The position numbers and the translations under genes are program-made. Below the pieces are notes generated by a model. The model was not told the origin of the DNA, ran no database searches, and saw only the letters and a program-made list of their open reading frames with translations. Below, one piece after another: positions 51,823 to 60,531 of a DNA stretch of 64,000 nt. The number at the start of each line of letters is the position of its first letter. Positions within the stretch are counted from its first letter, which is position 1. Source of the stretch: Lichenihabitans psoromatis (lineage in GTDB: Bacteria; Pseudomonadota; Alphaproteobacteria; Rhizobiales; Beijerinckiaceae); assembly GCF_004323635.1 (NCBI RefSeq), contig NZ_CP036515.1, positions 1,116,001 to 1,180,000 of the forward strand, read 5' to 3'.

Positions 51823-52047
51823 ATGAACAGCCCCAAAAACGGCACGGAGCCGACATCCGACGTCGAGCCGGCGGAGCCGGTAATCCAAAAGATCCTGTCG
51901 CCTGCGGCACGTCGGGCTTTGGCCGAGGCGGAAGCCCGCCGCGCCACGCCGCCGATCGATCTCCCGCCTGAGGAGGCAGGTCGCGGCGGCCTCGAACCGG
52001 TGCGTTATGGCGACTGGGAAATCAAAGGTCTAACGAGCGATTTCTGA
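51823..52047 (+). CDS. Succinate dehydrogenase assembly factor 4 homologue (DUF1674)
   Basis: Encodes 74 residues. The C-terminal 'GRGGLEPVRYGDWEIKGLTSDF' is the DUF1674/SdhAF4 signature. In mitochondria SdhAF4 binds flavinated SdhA and shields it until SdhB joins; the bacterial role is inferred. ATG 51823 follows GGAAG. Its 3' end overlaps the convergent glycosyltransferase gene by 18 bases. Confidence 0.88.
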   Translation: MNSPKNGTEPTSDVEPAEPVIQKILSPAARRALAEAEARRATPPIDLPPEEAGRGGLEPVRYGDWEIKGLTSDF

Positions 52048-53238
52048 TCGGTTCGATCGCGCTCGACCGAGCATCGCCCGCAGTTGCGAGGCATAATCGG
52101 CCCAGGACGTTGGCTCGGTTCCGTCGGCGGGTGGTCGCGACACCGTCATTGCCGCAAGAATCGCGTTGCGCCAGGCGGGCCCGTCGATCGGATCGAGAAG
52201 CACCGCGCGCGTCCCAAGACCCGCGCAAAATGTCGGCGCATCCGCCGCGAGCACCGGTACTCCCATGCCGAGCGCATCGCGCTCAAAGGCCGCGCTGCCC
52301 GGCGCGAAGCTCGGCGACAGGATCGCGCGAGCCCCCAAGGTCAAGGTCCGCAGGCCGTCCGCCGTCAAGCCCGGCGCCTCACGCACAAACGGCCGGTTGG
52401 TCTCGTTCCAATCCAGCATCGGCTTAAGTTCCTGGATTTGGGCGCCGCGTCTGCCCGCCAGCACCAGCTTCGGCACAGCGGCGCCAGACCGCACAAGATC
52501 GCGCCAGATCCCGAGCAGCATCAGGATGTTGCCCCGCGCTTCGAGCCGATCGACCGCGAGCAGGTAGGGCGTCCCCGCCAAGGCCGGATCGACGCCGGTT
52601 GTCGCAGACCCGGCCAATCGCGATGGGGTCGGCAGAACAGTCAACGGCGGTGACGCGGCGCCGAGAGCGGACGACAATCGGGCGCCCGCGATGTCGGTCG
52701 GCACCACGAGGCGTCGCGCGAGCCGCGTCATGGCCTGCACCGAGGCAGGGAGCGTCGCGATGGTCTCGGCCGCCTCATATTCGGGGAAATCGAGCTGCCA
52801 GATGCGGGTCGCGAGGCAGACAGGCCAAATGCCAGGGTGGCCCGCCAACCACGACGCCAGCGCCGGATCGTCCCATCCCGAAAGACCGATCTTGAGCAGG
52901 ATTCCCTCTTCCGGCACGTCGACCGGCGCAAGACGCCGCGTCGCGAGAGCGGCGAGACGCAACCGACCACGCGCGGCCCACCCCGGGCGGGGCGACGATC
53001 GTGTAGAGGCGACATTGGAGCCGAGCGGTCCCGAGGCGAGCAGCCACGCGCGAATCGCCATGAAGGCTGCGTCGCCCTCCTGAACCGGCGCGTCCGACGC
53101 GACATCCGGCGGCACGGCTTCGAGCCCTCGGCGTGTCCGGATCAGAATCGCGTGAGGCCGCAGCGCCGAGGCGAGCGCCGCAAACCGCGCCGACGATGGC
53201 GGCACGCCCGTGGCGTCGAGGATGATCGGAAGGCTCAT
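52030..53238 (-). CDS. GT4-like glycosyltransferase, active site degenerate
   Basis: Encodes 402 residues. The C-terminal Rossmann half follows GT4 closely ('PYLLAVDRLEARGNILMLLGIWRDLV', 'PKLVLAGRRG', 'GVPVLAADAPTFCAGLG'). The nucleotide-sugar E-x7-E motif is lost: the aligned segment is PGSAAFERDALGMGVP, with Pro and Asp where its neighbour has two Glu. It aligns along its length with the adjacent gene, so it is probably a diverged tandem duplicate that may no longer transfer sugar. It ends 18 bases inside the SdhAF4 gene on the other strand. Confidence 0.8.
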   Translation of the reverse strand: MSLPIILDATGVPPSSARFAALASALRPHAILIRTRRGLEAVPPDVASDAPVQEGDAAFMAIRAWLLASGPLGSNVASTRSSPRPGWAARGRLRLAALATRRLAPVDVPEEGILLKIGLSGWDDPALASWLAGHPGIWPVCLATRIWQLDFPEYEAAETIATLPASVQAMTRLARRLVVPTDIAGARLSSALGAASPPLTVLPTPSRLAGSATTGVDPALAGTPYLLAVDRLEARGNILMLLGIWRDLVRSGAAVPKLVLAGRRGAQIQELKPMLDWNETNRPFVREAPGLTADGLRTLTLGARAILSPSFAPGSAAFERDALGMGVPVLAADAPTFCAGLGTRAVLLDPIDGPAWRNAILAAMTVSRPPADGTEPTSWADYASQLRAMLGRARSNRSEIAR

Positions 53239-53250
53239 CGGGCGATCGCC

Positions 53251-54624
53251 TCAGAGATCATGCAAGAAGGGCAGGACGTCGTCGAAGTAGGAGGTCCAGG
53301 TCTGCGTGGCCGGGCCGCTCAGCCGCGCACGCCGCGCCATCAGGTCGGCGGCGCTCTCGGCAGCGCGCCGCAGGATCTCGTCCCGCCAGCCCGGACCATC
53401 GAGCGGCTCGAGATAGACGCTGGTCGCGCCGCCGACTTCGCGATGCGCCGCAATATCCGACGCGATCACCGGCGTGCCGAGCGCCAAGGCTTCGACGATC
53501 GGCAGGCCGAACCCTTCCGTGAACGAGGGCATCAGCAAGGCCCGGGCGCCGCGCACGACCTCCCGCATCGCCTGCGATGTCAGTCCATTGACCTCGATCA
53601 CATGCGCGCCGAGGCCGGGGCAGCGTTCGAGGAGATCGATCACGCCTTGAGTCCGCAAACCGCGCGACCCGACGATGACGAGCTTCGGCAGCGGCGCCCC
53701 ACGCTGCAGCATGTCGCGCCACACCTGGAGCAACAGGATATGGTTTTTGCGCTGGTCGATATTGCCGACCGTCACGAAATAAGGTGTCGAGGAGACAGGC
53801 TCGGACGTCGCATCGCCGCCGAGCAGGCTCTCGCTCACCGGAAGCGGCACGACATGGATCGGCATGTCGTGCCGACCGAGCGCCACGAGGCCGTCGCGGA
53901 TCTCGTCCGCTGCGGCATGACTGGTCGCGATGAGGGCCGTGGCGCGTTTCGCGGCCATCCGTAGCCCCCGCGCATGATGGCGCGAAAGGATCGGTCCGGA
54001 ATATTCCGGATAAAGCATCGGGATGAGGTCATGCAGCATCAGCACGGGCTTCACGTCGGGGCGATGGTCGAGCCATGTGAAAAACCAGTCCCACCCGAGT
54101 AGGATCTGGCCGGTGTTGACATAGACCGCGCCCTGCGGAACCGCGGCGCTGGCAAAGCGAAGCGGCGACATGCGGGCATTCAGCAACAGGCGAGTGTAGC
54201 GCAAGACGGCGCTGCTGCTGGGGGCCGCTCCCGAGCCGTCGCGTGTGAGTAATCGATTCGTCGGTCCAAGGTCGCCGGCAAGCCGCGCCTTGAGCCAAGC
54301 CAGCTTGCGATCGTCACCGGGCGGCCGCGTCTCGCGCCAATAGCGCTCGACCGTCCCGGCGAGGCGGCCAGCCTCTTTGGCCGTCAGCACCCCCATTCGG
54401 CTGAGCGCCGGCACCAGCCCGACGTTCCGGCCGCCCGGTTCGCCGAAGATGCGGGTCGCGTAGCCCATATCGACACGGTCGATGCCGCGCGGCGTGCTCC
54501 CCGCAGCGCCGACGAACATGCGGGTCAGATCAAAGGCGAGGGGATGATGCAAATGGGTATCGAGGACCGCCGGAGTGTCGCTGATCAGGTGAGGCGCTCT
54601 AGCCCAGATCAGAGTGCGCCACAA
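53251..54624 (-). CDS. GT4-family glycosyltransferase
   Basis: Encodes up to 457 residues. The C-terminal domain has 'PYFVTVGNIDQRKNHILLLQVWRDML', 'PKLVIVGSRG' and the full E-x7-E motif in EGFGLPIVEALALGTPVIASD. The N-terminal half has 'KPVLMLHDLIPMLYPEYSG' and 'ATALIATSHAAADEI', typical of GT4 enzymes with nucleotide-sugar donors. The start is uncertain: TTG 54624 is the furthest, and a TTG before HHPLAFDLTRM is another candidate. The gene lies 12 bases upstream of its degenerate paralogue. It probably builds a cell-surface glycan. Confidence 0.87.
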   Translation of the reverse strand: MWRTLIWARAPHLISDTPAVLDTHLHHPLAFDLTRMFVGAAGSTPRGIDRVDMGYATRIFGEPGGRNVGLVPALSRMGVLTAKEAGRLAGTVERYWRETRPPGDDRKLAWLKARLAGDLGPTNRLLTRDGSGAAPSSSAVLRYTRLLLNARMSPLRFASAAVPQGAVYVNTGQILLGWDWFFTWLDHRPDVKPVLMLHDLIPMLYPEYSGPILSRHHARGLRMAAKRATALIATSHAAADEIRDGLVALGRHDMPIHVVPLPVSESLLGGDATSEPVSSTPYFVTVGNIDQRKNHILLLQVWRDMLQRGAPLPKLVIVGSRGLRTQGVIDLLERCPGLGAHVIEVNGLTSQAMREVVRGARALLMPSFTEGFGLPIVEALALGTPVIASDIAAHREVGGATSVYLEPLDGPGWRDEILRRAAESAADLMARRARLSGPATQTWTSYFDDVLPFLHDL

Positions 54625-54695
54625 GCGACGCGGGACGCCGCAACCTCCTCCGCAAGGCTTGCGCGGCGGCAGCCAAGCCGGTAGGTCGTGCGGCC

Positions 54696-55286
54696 ATGAG
54701 CGACCCTCGAATCCTTTGCATTCGCCATGGCGAATCCACCTTCAATGCGGCCTATGCGAATGATGGCGTCGATCCGATGCTGTTCGACGCGCCTTTGACC
54801 GAACGCGGACACGCACAGGTCGAAGCCGCACGCCTGCAGCTCCGCGACACGCCCGTAGACGTCGTGCTGACGACACCGCTGACGCGCGCGATGCAGACCT
54901 CGCTCGGTATTTTCGGTCAACATCCCTCGCGCCCCGCCATCATCGTCGAAACGTTGCATCGCGAGCGGCTGGAAAGCTCCTGCGATCAGGGGCGCTCGCC
55001 TGATTTGCTGATGGCTGAATTCCCGACCCTCACGCTCGATCACCTTCCTACGACCTGGTGGCATGCCGAGGGAGAGCCCGATGGACGCGGCATCACGGTC
55101 GAGCCGCTCGAGGTCATGATGGCCCGCATGGAGCAGTTCGTCACCGCCCTCAAGACCCGCCGGGAAGCCACGATCGCGCTCGTCGGGCATGGCACGTTTT
55201 TCCACCACCTCACCGGGCGATGGCTCGCCAATTGTGAAGTGATGGAGTGGCATTGGGATCACCCGCGCGTGCCGGCGGGCGACTGA
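54696..55286 (+). CDS. Histidine phosphatase superfamily protein
   Basis: Encodes 196 residues. The catalytic RHGE motif is at 10-13 (CIRHGESTFN) and the second His is in ALVGHGTF. The 'LTERGHAQVEAAR' and 'VVLTTPLTRAMQTSL' segments are standard for phosphoglycerate mutase-like phosphatases. The substrate is not evident. Divergent from the glycosyltransferase gene. Confidence 0.9.
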   Translation: MSDPRILCIRHGESTFNAAYANDGVDPMLFDAPLTERGHAQVEAARLQLRDTPVDVVLTTPLTRAMQTSLGIFGQHPSRPAIIVETLHRERLESSCDQGRSPDLLMAEFPTLTLDHLPTTWWHAEGEPDGRGITVEPLEVMMARMEQFVTALKTRREATIALVGHGTFFHHLTGRWLANCEVMEWHWDHPRVPAGD

Positions 55287-55298
55287 CCGGGCGGCGGT

Positions 55299-55547
55299 TC
55301 AGAACTCCTTGGTGCGCTTAGCCGGATCCGGCTCGATCAGCAGCTGGCATTTGAAGCTGAGCTTCGCCAGATTCTTGTTGAGACACTCGACGATCTGCTT
55401 TTCGTCCGGCACCGCATCGTTACACACCTTGAACACATCGGCTTGACAGGCGTCCTGCTGGCTCTTGGTGCCGCGCGCGTCCGCGAAGGCGACGGTGGTC
55501 GAGGCGATAGCCAGAGCGGCAGCGAGACAGGTCATGCGACCAAACAT
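55299..55547 (-). CDS. Small secreted Cys-rich protein
   Basis: Encodes 82 residues. A signal peptide (1-22, ending AFADA) precedes a mature part with four Cys in the order 'DACQADVFKVCNDAVPDEKQIVECLNKNLAKLSFKCQ'. This spacing resembles a single GLG1-type cysteine-rich repeat found in small periplasmic alphaproteobacterial proteins. Two disulfides are likely. GGAAG lies before the ATG. Function unknown. Confidence 0.7.
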   Translation of the reverse strand: MFGRMTCLAAALAIASTTVAFADARGTKSQQDACQADVFKVCNDAVPDEKQIVECLNKNLAKLSFKCQLLIEPDPAKRTKEF

Positions 55548-55679
55548 CGTTTCTTCCTTATGCGTGACGAACTCCGACCGCCGGTCGCGTCCGAGAGACT
55601 GGCGAAGGCGATCGAAAGCGTTCCCGCTGATTGATCGCCGTCAACGCCGACCCCGACAGCGGATGACGAGGTGGCATCG

Positions 55680-56627
55680 ATGAAAGTCCTGCTTGATCTG
55701 ACGCGATTGCGCCACGAGGGCAAGATCACGGCTGACGAATACGATAAATTGATGCGCCTGTCCGAGCGAGAGACCGGGTCGATGGCGCTCAATCTGCTTG
55801 TCGCTTTCGGGGTGGTGGCGGTCGGCGGCGCAACGCTCGCGCTGGCGCCAAGCATTGCCACCGCCGTGGCGCTGGGCATCGTCATCACCGGATTAGGCTT
55901 GGCACTCCGGCCACGCGCGCCTTTGGCAATGCTGGCCACCATCTGCATTCTGGTCGGCGCTCTTTTGTTGTCCGGCAGTCTCCTGGTCGAAGCCGGCGGT
56001 TCACCCCCCGCCTTCGTGCTGGTCGCGCTTCTCCTGGCGGTCGCGGCGGGTTTCACCGAAAGCGGTCTGCTGATCGCTGCCAGCGTCCTAGCGCTGGCTG
56101 GCGCGCTGGGCGGGGCCGGAAGCTATTCGCATGCCAGCTACGGTCTCGTCGTGCAGCAACCAAGTTTGACGATCGTCGTCTTCGCGGCGCTCGCGCTTGT
56201 CGCCGACCGGCTGGCGACGCATCTCCCGCCCGCCTTCGAGCGGCTGGCCCTTCTGGCGGCCCGCACGTCCTTGCTTCTCGTCAATTTCGGCTTCTGGGTC
56301 GGATCGCTGTGGGGCGACAATCTCGATTGGCTGCATCGGAGCGCCGCCTCCGACGAGCAATCGACGGTCCTTCCCGCCGTGTTATTCTCGGTCGGCTGGG
56401 CGCTCGCCCTCATCGGTGTCGCGATCTGGGCGGCGCGGCGCAATCGCCGCTGGGTCCTGACCGTGGCGGCGGTATTCGGCGCAATCCACTTCTACACGCA
56501 ATGGTTCGAGCGGCTCGACGCGACACCCGAATCGGTGCTTCTCGCGGGCTTGATCACGCTCGGGATCGCAGCGGGGCTGTGGGCCTGGAGCCGCCGAAGC
56601 AAGCGAAAGCCGACCCCCTCCGTCTAA
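55680..56627 (+). CDS. Multi-pass membrane protein of unknown function
   Basis: Encodes 315 residues. A short cytoplasmic N-terminus ('LLDLTRLRHEGKITADEYDKLMRLSE') is followed by about nine hydrophobic segments and a basic C-terminal tail. The N-terminal helix and overall plan recall DUF2157-type membrane proteins, but I am not sure. ATG 55680 has GAGG at good spacing; GTG 55671 is possible. No neighbours in an operon. Confidence 0.65.
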   Translation: MKVLLDLTRLRHEGKITADEYDKLMRLSERETGSMALNLLVAFGVVAVGGATLALAPSIATAVALGIVITGLGLALRPRAPLAMLATICILVGALLLSGSLLVEAGGSPPAFVLVALLLAVAAGFTESGLLIAASVLALAGALGGAGSYSHASYGLVVQQPSLTIVVFAALALVADRLATHLPPAFERLALLAARTSLLLVNFGFWVGSLWGDNLDWLHRSAASDEQSTVLPAVLFSVGWALALIGVAIWAARRNRRWVLTVAAVFGAIHFYTQWFERLDATPESVLLAGLITLGIAAGLWAWSRRSKRKPTPSV

Positions 56628-56834
56628 GAAAAGACCCTGAAAAGCGGGTGTCGCAACGGCCCGAATCATGGTTGAACACGGTCTCTCGAACATCCTGGAA
56701 AGCCTGTCGGGCGCTCGACACATCACGCTCGAGCCGCGGTGACCGGCCAACCAGCATGATTCGAGACCATCCGCACGCGACCGCAACGTTCAGGCGTTCA
56801 CGCTTCGCGTCGGCACATCGAAAGACACTCCCGC

Positions 56835-58100
56835 ATGACGGTGATGGCTGCACCTTCGACGCCTTCCGACCCTGGTATGGGCTCGCGCCAATTCATTGGC
56901 CTTGTGGCCGCGCTCATGGCCATCAACGCTCTCGCGATCGACTCCATGCTTCCGGCGCTTCCGACCATCGCCCACTCGCTGGGCCTGTCGCACCCCAACC
57001 AGCAGCAATGGATCGTCACGGCCTATTTGATCGGGTTCGGTAGCGCGCAGATTTTTTACGGCACCTTGGCGGACCGCTTCGGACGCAAGCCCGTCCTCCT
57101 GACCGGCATCTCGATCTACGTCGTGTGTAGCATCGCGGCGGCGCTCGCCACCTCGCTGGAGACCATGCTGATCGCGCGAGCCTTACAGGGCGTTGGCTCG
57201 GCCGCGACGCGCGTGCTCGCCGTCTCGATTGTCCGCGATTGCTACTCGGGCAGCCAGATGGCGCGCGTGATGTCCTTCTCGTTCATCGTATTCCTGGCCG
57301 TGCCGATCATCGCCCCCTCGCTTGGGCAATTGATCATGCTGGTCGGGCCATGGCGGTGGATCTTCGGCGCCCTCGCCTTGTTCGGACTGACCGTGATGCT
57401 CTGGTCGACGCTGCGGTTGCGCGAAACGCTGCATCCAAACGACCGGATCCCAATCGAAATCCACCGGGTCTGGGCCGCCTACCGCGCCGCCCTCACCAAC
57501 CGGACTGCGGTCGGCTACATGTTGGCCATGACCATGATGCTGGGCGGGCTGTTCGGCTTCATCAACTCGGCCCAACAGGTGTTCGGCGAGGTGTTCCAGG
57601 CTCCTCGCCTGTTTACCGCCATCTTCGCCCTGATCGCGCTGTTCATGGCGCTGTCGTCGCTGCTCAACGCACGGATCGTCGGGCGGCTCGGGACACGTCG
57701 CGTCTCCCACGTCGCACTGCTGGGTTACATCTTTTTCGCGGTCGTCCATGCGCTGGTCGCGATCTGCGGTCTCGAGACGATCTGGAGTTTCACCATCCTG
57801 CAGGCCGCGATGATGTTCGGCTTCGGGCTCGTGGTCTCCAACTTCGGCTCGCTCGCCATGGGGCCACTCGGCCATCTCGCCGGCACCGGCTCCTCAGTCC
57901 AGGGCTTCGTCACGACGCTCGGGGGTGCGCTGCTCGGCTTCTACATCGGACAGCAATTCGATGGCACGGTGGTGCCGATCACGGTCGGTTTCGCGGCGCT
58001 TGGTCTTGCGGCACTTGCCTGTGTCGCCTTTGCCGAGAAGGGGCGGTTGTTCGCACGCCACAGCATCGTTCAGGAGAATGAGGCCGTCGCGGGTCATTGA
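56835..58100 (+). CDS. MFS multidrug exporter, Bcr/CflA type
   Basis: Encodes 421 residues with about 12 membrane segments. 'MAINALAIDSMLPALPTIAHSLG' in TM1, 'FYGTLADRFGRKPVLL' (motif A) and 'RALQGVGSAATRVLAVSIVRD' followed by 'VPIIAPSLGQLIM' are classic Bcr/CflA landmarks. It exports drugs such as bicyclomycin or chloramphenicol in characterised relatives; the substrate here is unknown. A 207-base gap precedes it. Confidence 0.92.
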   Translation: MTVMAAPSTPSDPGMGSRQFIGLVAALMAINALAIDSMLPALPTIAHSLGLSHPNQQQWIVTAYLIGFGSAQIFYGTLADRFGRKPVLLTGISIYVVCSIAAALATSLETMLIARALQGVGSAATRVLAVSIVRDCYSGSQMARVMSFSFIVFLAVPIIAPSLGQLIMLVGPWRWIFGALALFGLTVMLWSTLRLRETLHPNDRIPIEIHRVWAAYRAALTNRTAVGYMLAMTMMLGGLFGFINSAQQVFGEVFQAPRLFTAIFALIALFMALSSLLNARIVGRLGTRRVSHVALLGYIFFAVVHALVAICGLETIWSFTILQAAMMFGFGLVVSNFGSLAMGPLGHLAGTGSSVQGFVTTLGGALLGFYIGQQFDGTVVPITVGFAALGLAALACVAFAEKGRLFARHSIVQENEAVAGH

Positions 58101-58139
58101 GGCGCGGCCTGTCGCCGAGGCGCGACCGACATCACCGGC

Positions 58140-60410
58140 TCAAGCCGCGGCCTCGATCCGCATCAGGGCCTCCCAGCGCCTAGGCCATGCGGCCAGAAAG
58201 GCCGGCACCTCGCTGGCCGGCATCGCGGGTTGGAACAGGAAGCCCTGCCCGCGCGGGCAGCCGAGCGTCCGAAGGAAGCGCAATTGCTCGGCGGTCTCGA
58301 TGCCTTCGGCCACGACGTCGAGCCCGAGACTTTCAGCAAGACCGATGACGGCCGAGACGATCGCGACGTTATCGTGCCGTGCCGGGATATCGCGCATGAA
58401 GGAATGGTCGACCTTGAGCAGGTCGACCGGGATTTGCTGAAGATGGCTCAGAGAGGCGTGACCCGTTCCAAAATCATCGAGCGCGATGGTGATGCCGGCG
58501 TCGCGTAGGCCTTGCAGGACGGCCTCGGCCACCGCGATATCCTTGCTGAGCAGCACCGTCTCGGTCACCTCGATCACGAGATGCGACGTCTTGAGGCCGT
58601 GCGCCTCGACGGCTTGTCGCAGCCGCGTCACAAGGCCCGTGCGGCGAAACTCGAATTCGGAAACGTTCAATCCAACGCGGCCAAACGGCAATCCGGCCGC
58701 GTGCCACCGGCCCATGTCGGCTGTCGCACGCTCCACCATGCAGTCACCCAGCATGAGAGAGAGATCGGGATCGTCGAAGACCGACATGATCGAGCCCGGC
58801 GGCTGAAAGCCCGACGTCGGGTCTCGCCAGCGGAGCAGAGCCTCGAAACCGTGGATCACCCCGGTTTTGAGCGAGATGATCGGTTGATAGAAGGGCTCGA
58901 CGCGCCCGTCGGCGACGGCAGATCGAACGGTCGCAAGGATCGTCATTTGATGATCGCGCTCGAGCCGGATCGCGGGCGAAAACATGGCGGCGCGCGCTCG
59001 GCCGCCGGTCTTCGCTCGATAGAGTGCCAGATCCGCCGCTTTCAGCAAGGCGGCGGCGTCCCGCTCATGGTCGGGGAACACGGCCGCCCCGATGCTGGCG
59101 TGACAAATCAGCAGGTGGCCGCCGACCTCGACCGGCGCGTTCAAGGCGGCGAGAAGCCGACCGAGCGGTTGATCGACATCGTGCGGCTGCTGGAACCCCG
59201 TCAAAATGACCGCGAACTCGTCCCCGCCGAGCCGCGCGACGGTGTCGGACGCGCGCAAGCCCTCGTTCAACCGCAGCGCCTGAGCGCGCAGCACCGCGTC
59301 GCCGGCGTCATGGCCAAAGCTGTCGTTGATGTCCTTCAGCCGATCGAGATTGACGAGAAACAACGCCACGATACAGCCATGGCGTTCCGCATATTGAAGC
59401 GCTTTGGCGAGACGATCGTGAAATAAGGCACGGTTGGGCAGGTTGGTCAGCGTGTCATGATTGGCGACATGCCAAAGTTGGGCCTCGCTTGCCTTGTGGC
59501 TCGTGATGTCCTGGAGCACGCCGATCAGTCGCGTCGCGACGCCGCCGACGACCTCCGCCTCCCCCCTGATGTGAACCCAGCGCCTGGTATTGTTGGCGGT
59601 CACGAGCGGCGTCTGGATATCGAAAGAGCCAAGCGACGCGACAGCCCGATCGATCGCGGCCGCGATCTTGCCCCGCTCTTCGCCGGGATAGAACGACAAG
59701 GCGAAATCGGTCGTAATCGCCCGACCGATCGGCACCTCGCTGATGCGGTAGATCTCATCCGACCAGAAGAGGCTGCCGGTCTGCAGGTCGAGATCCCACC
59801 CGCCCACATGCGCCATACGCTCGGTCAGGTCGATCATCACGTGCTGCCGCCGAAGCTGGCGCCGCTGTCGCCACAGATCCACCCGCCCCAGACGTCTACG
59901 CCGAATCTCCACCTCGAGCCGCGCGGACGCGCGTTGCGATCGCAGAGCATCCACCGCCATCGCGGCGAGCCGTTGCAATTGCACGGCCTCTCTCTCGCCA
60001 AACCCGCGCGGTTCTGGTCCGGCAAGGCTTAGATTGCCCATCGGAAACCCCGGCTTCAATTCGAGCGGAACTCCGGCATAAAATCGAAGACGCGGCCCGC
60101 CGGTCACCAGGGGATGATCGGCGAACCGGCTTTGCCGCAGATCCTCGATGGTTTGAACCTGTTGGGTGGCGGCCGCCGGATCGAAGAAGGTCGAGAGCGG
60201 GGGAGACGGATCGACGTCCACGCCCCACCGGGAAGATAGCCAGATCCGTTGGTAATCGAGAAAGCCCGCGACGGCGAGCGGCACGTCGAAGACGTCGCGC
60301 GCAAACGCGCCGATCCGGTCGAGAGCGTCCTTCAACGTCGCCTCGATCGCCCGAGGCGATCGCGGTGGTCGGACATCGCCCTCCTCGGTCAGTACGCTCG
60401 AATCCTGCAC
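58140..60410 (-). CDS. GAF-PAS-GGDEF-EAL cyclic-di-GMP protein
   Basis: Encodes 756 residues. A GAF-like domain (about 22-160), a PAS domain with PAC tail (about 195-305) and a GGDEF domain with intact GGDEF at 395-399 and inhibitory I-site RASD at 386-389 come first. An EAL domain then starts at about 500 (EALLRW at 523-528, EVTET, DDFGTGHASL, EGIETAEQ). The active-site motifs of both catalytic domains look intact, so it may make and/or degrade cyclic-di-GMP according to sensory input. No membrane segment is seen. Confidence 0.93.
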   Translation of the reverse strand: MQDSSVLTEEGDVRPPRSPRAIEATLKDALDRIGAFARDVFDVPLAVAGFLDYQRIWLSSRWGVDVDPSPPLSTFFDPAAATQQVQTIEDLRQSRFADHPLVTGGPRLRFYAGVPLELKPGFPMGNLSLAGPEPRGFGEREAVQLQRLAAMAVDALRSQRASARLEVEIRRRRLGRVDLWRQRRQLRRQHVMIDLTERMAHVGGWDLDLQTGSLFWSDEIYRISEVPIGRAITTDFALSFYPGEERGKIAAAIDRAVASLGSFDIQTPLVTANNTRRWVHIRGEAEVVGGVATRLIGVLQDITSHKASEAQLWHVANHDTLTNLPNRALFHDRLAKALQYAERHGCIVALFLVNLDRLKDINDSFGHDAGDAVLRAQALRLNEGLRASDTVARLGGDEFAVILTGFQQPHDVDQPLGRLLAALNAPVEVGGHLLICHASIGAAVFPDHERDAAALLKAADLALYRAKTGGRARAAMFSPAIRLERDHQMTILATVRSAVADGRVEPFYQPIISLKTGVIHGFEALLRWRDPTSGFQPPGSIMSVFDDPDLSLMLGDCMVERATADMGRWHAAGLPFGRVGLNVSEFEFRRTGLVTRLRQAVEAHGLKTSHLVIEVTETVLLSKDIAVAEAVLQGLRDAGITIALDDFGTGHASLSHLQQIPVDLLKVDHSFMRDIPARHDNVAIVSAVIGLAESLGLDVVAEGIETAEQLRFLRTLGCPRGQGFLFQPAMPASEVPAFLAAWPRRWEALMRIEAAA

Positions 60411-60531
60411 GTCCTGACCTCAGCCTCGTTCAGACCGGCGAACGTCGTCATGACGCTGCGTAAGTTCAGGCTATTCTTACAAGATGAACGTCGCTTTTCT
60501 ATCGCTTTCGATAATTATGGTTCAAACCTTT

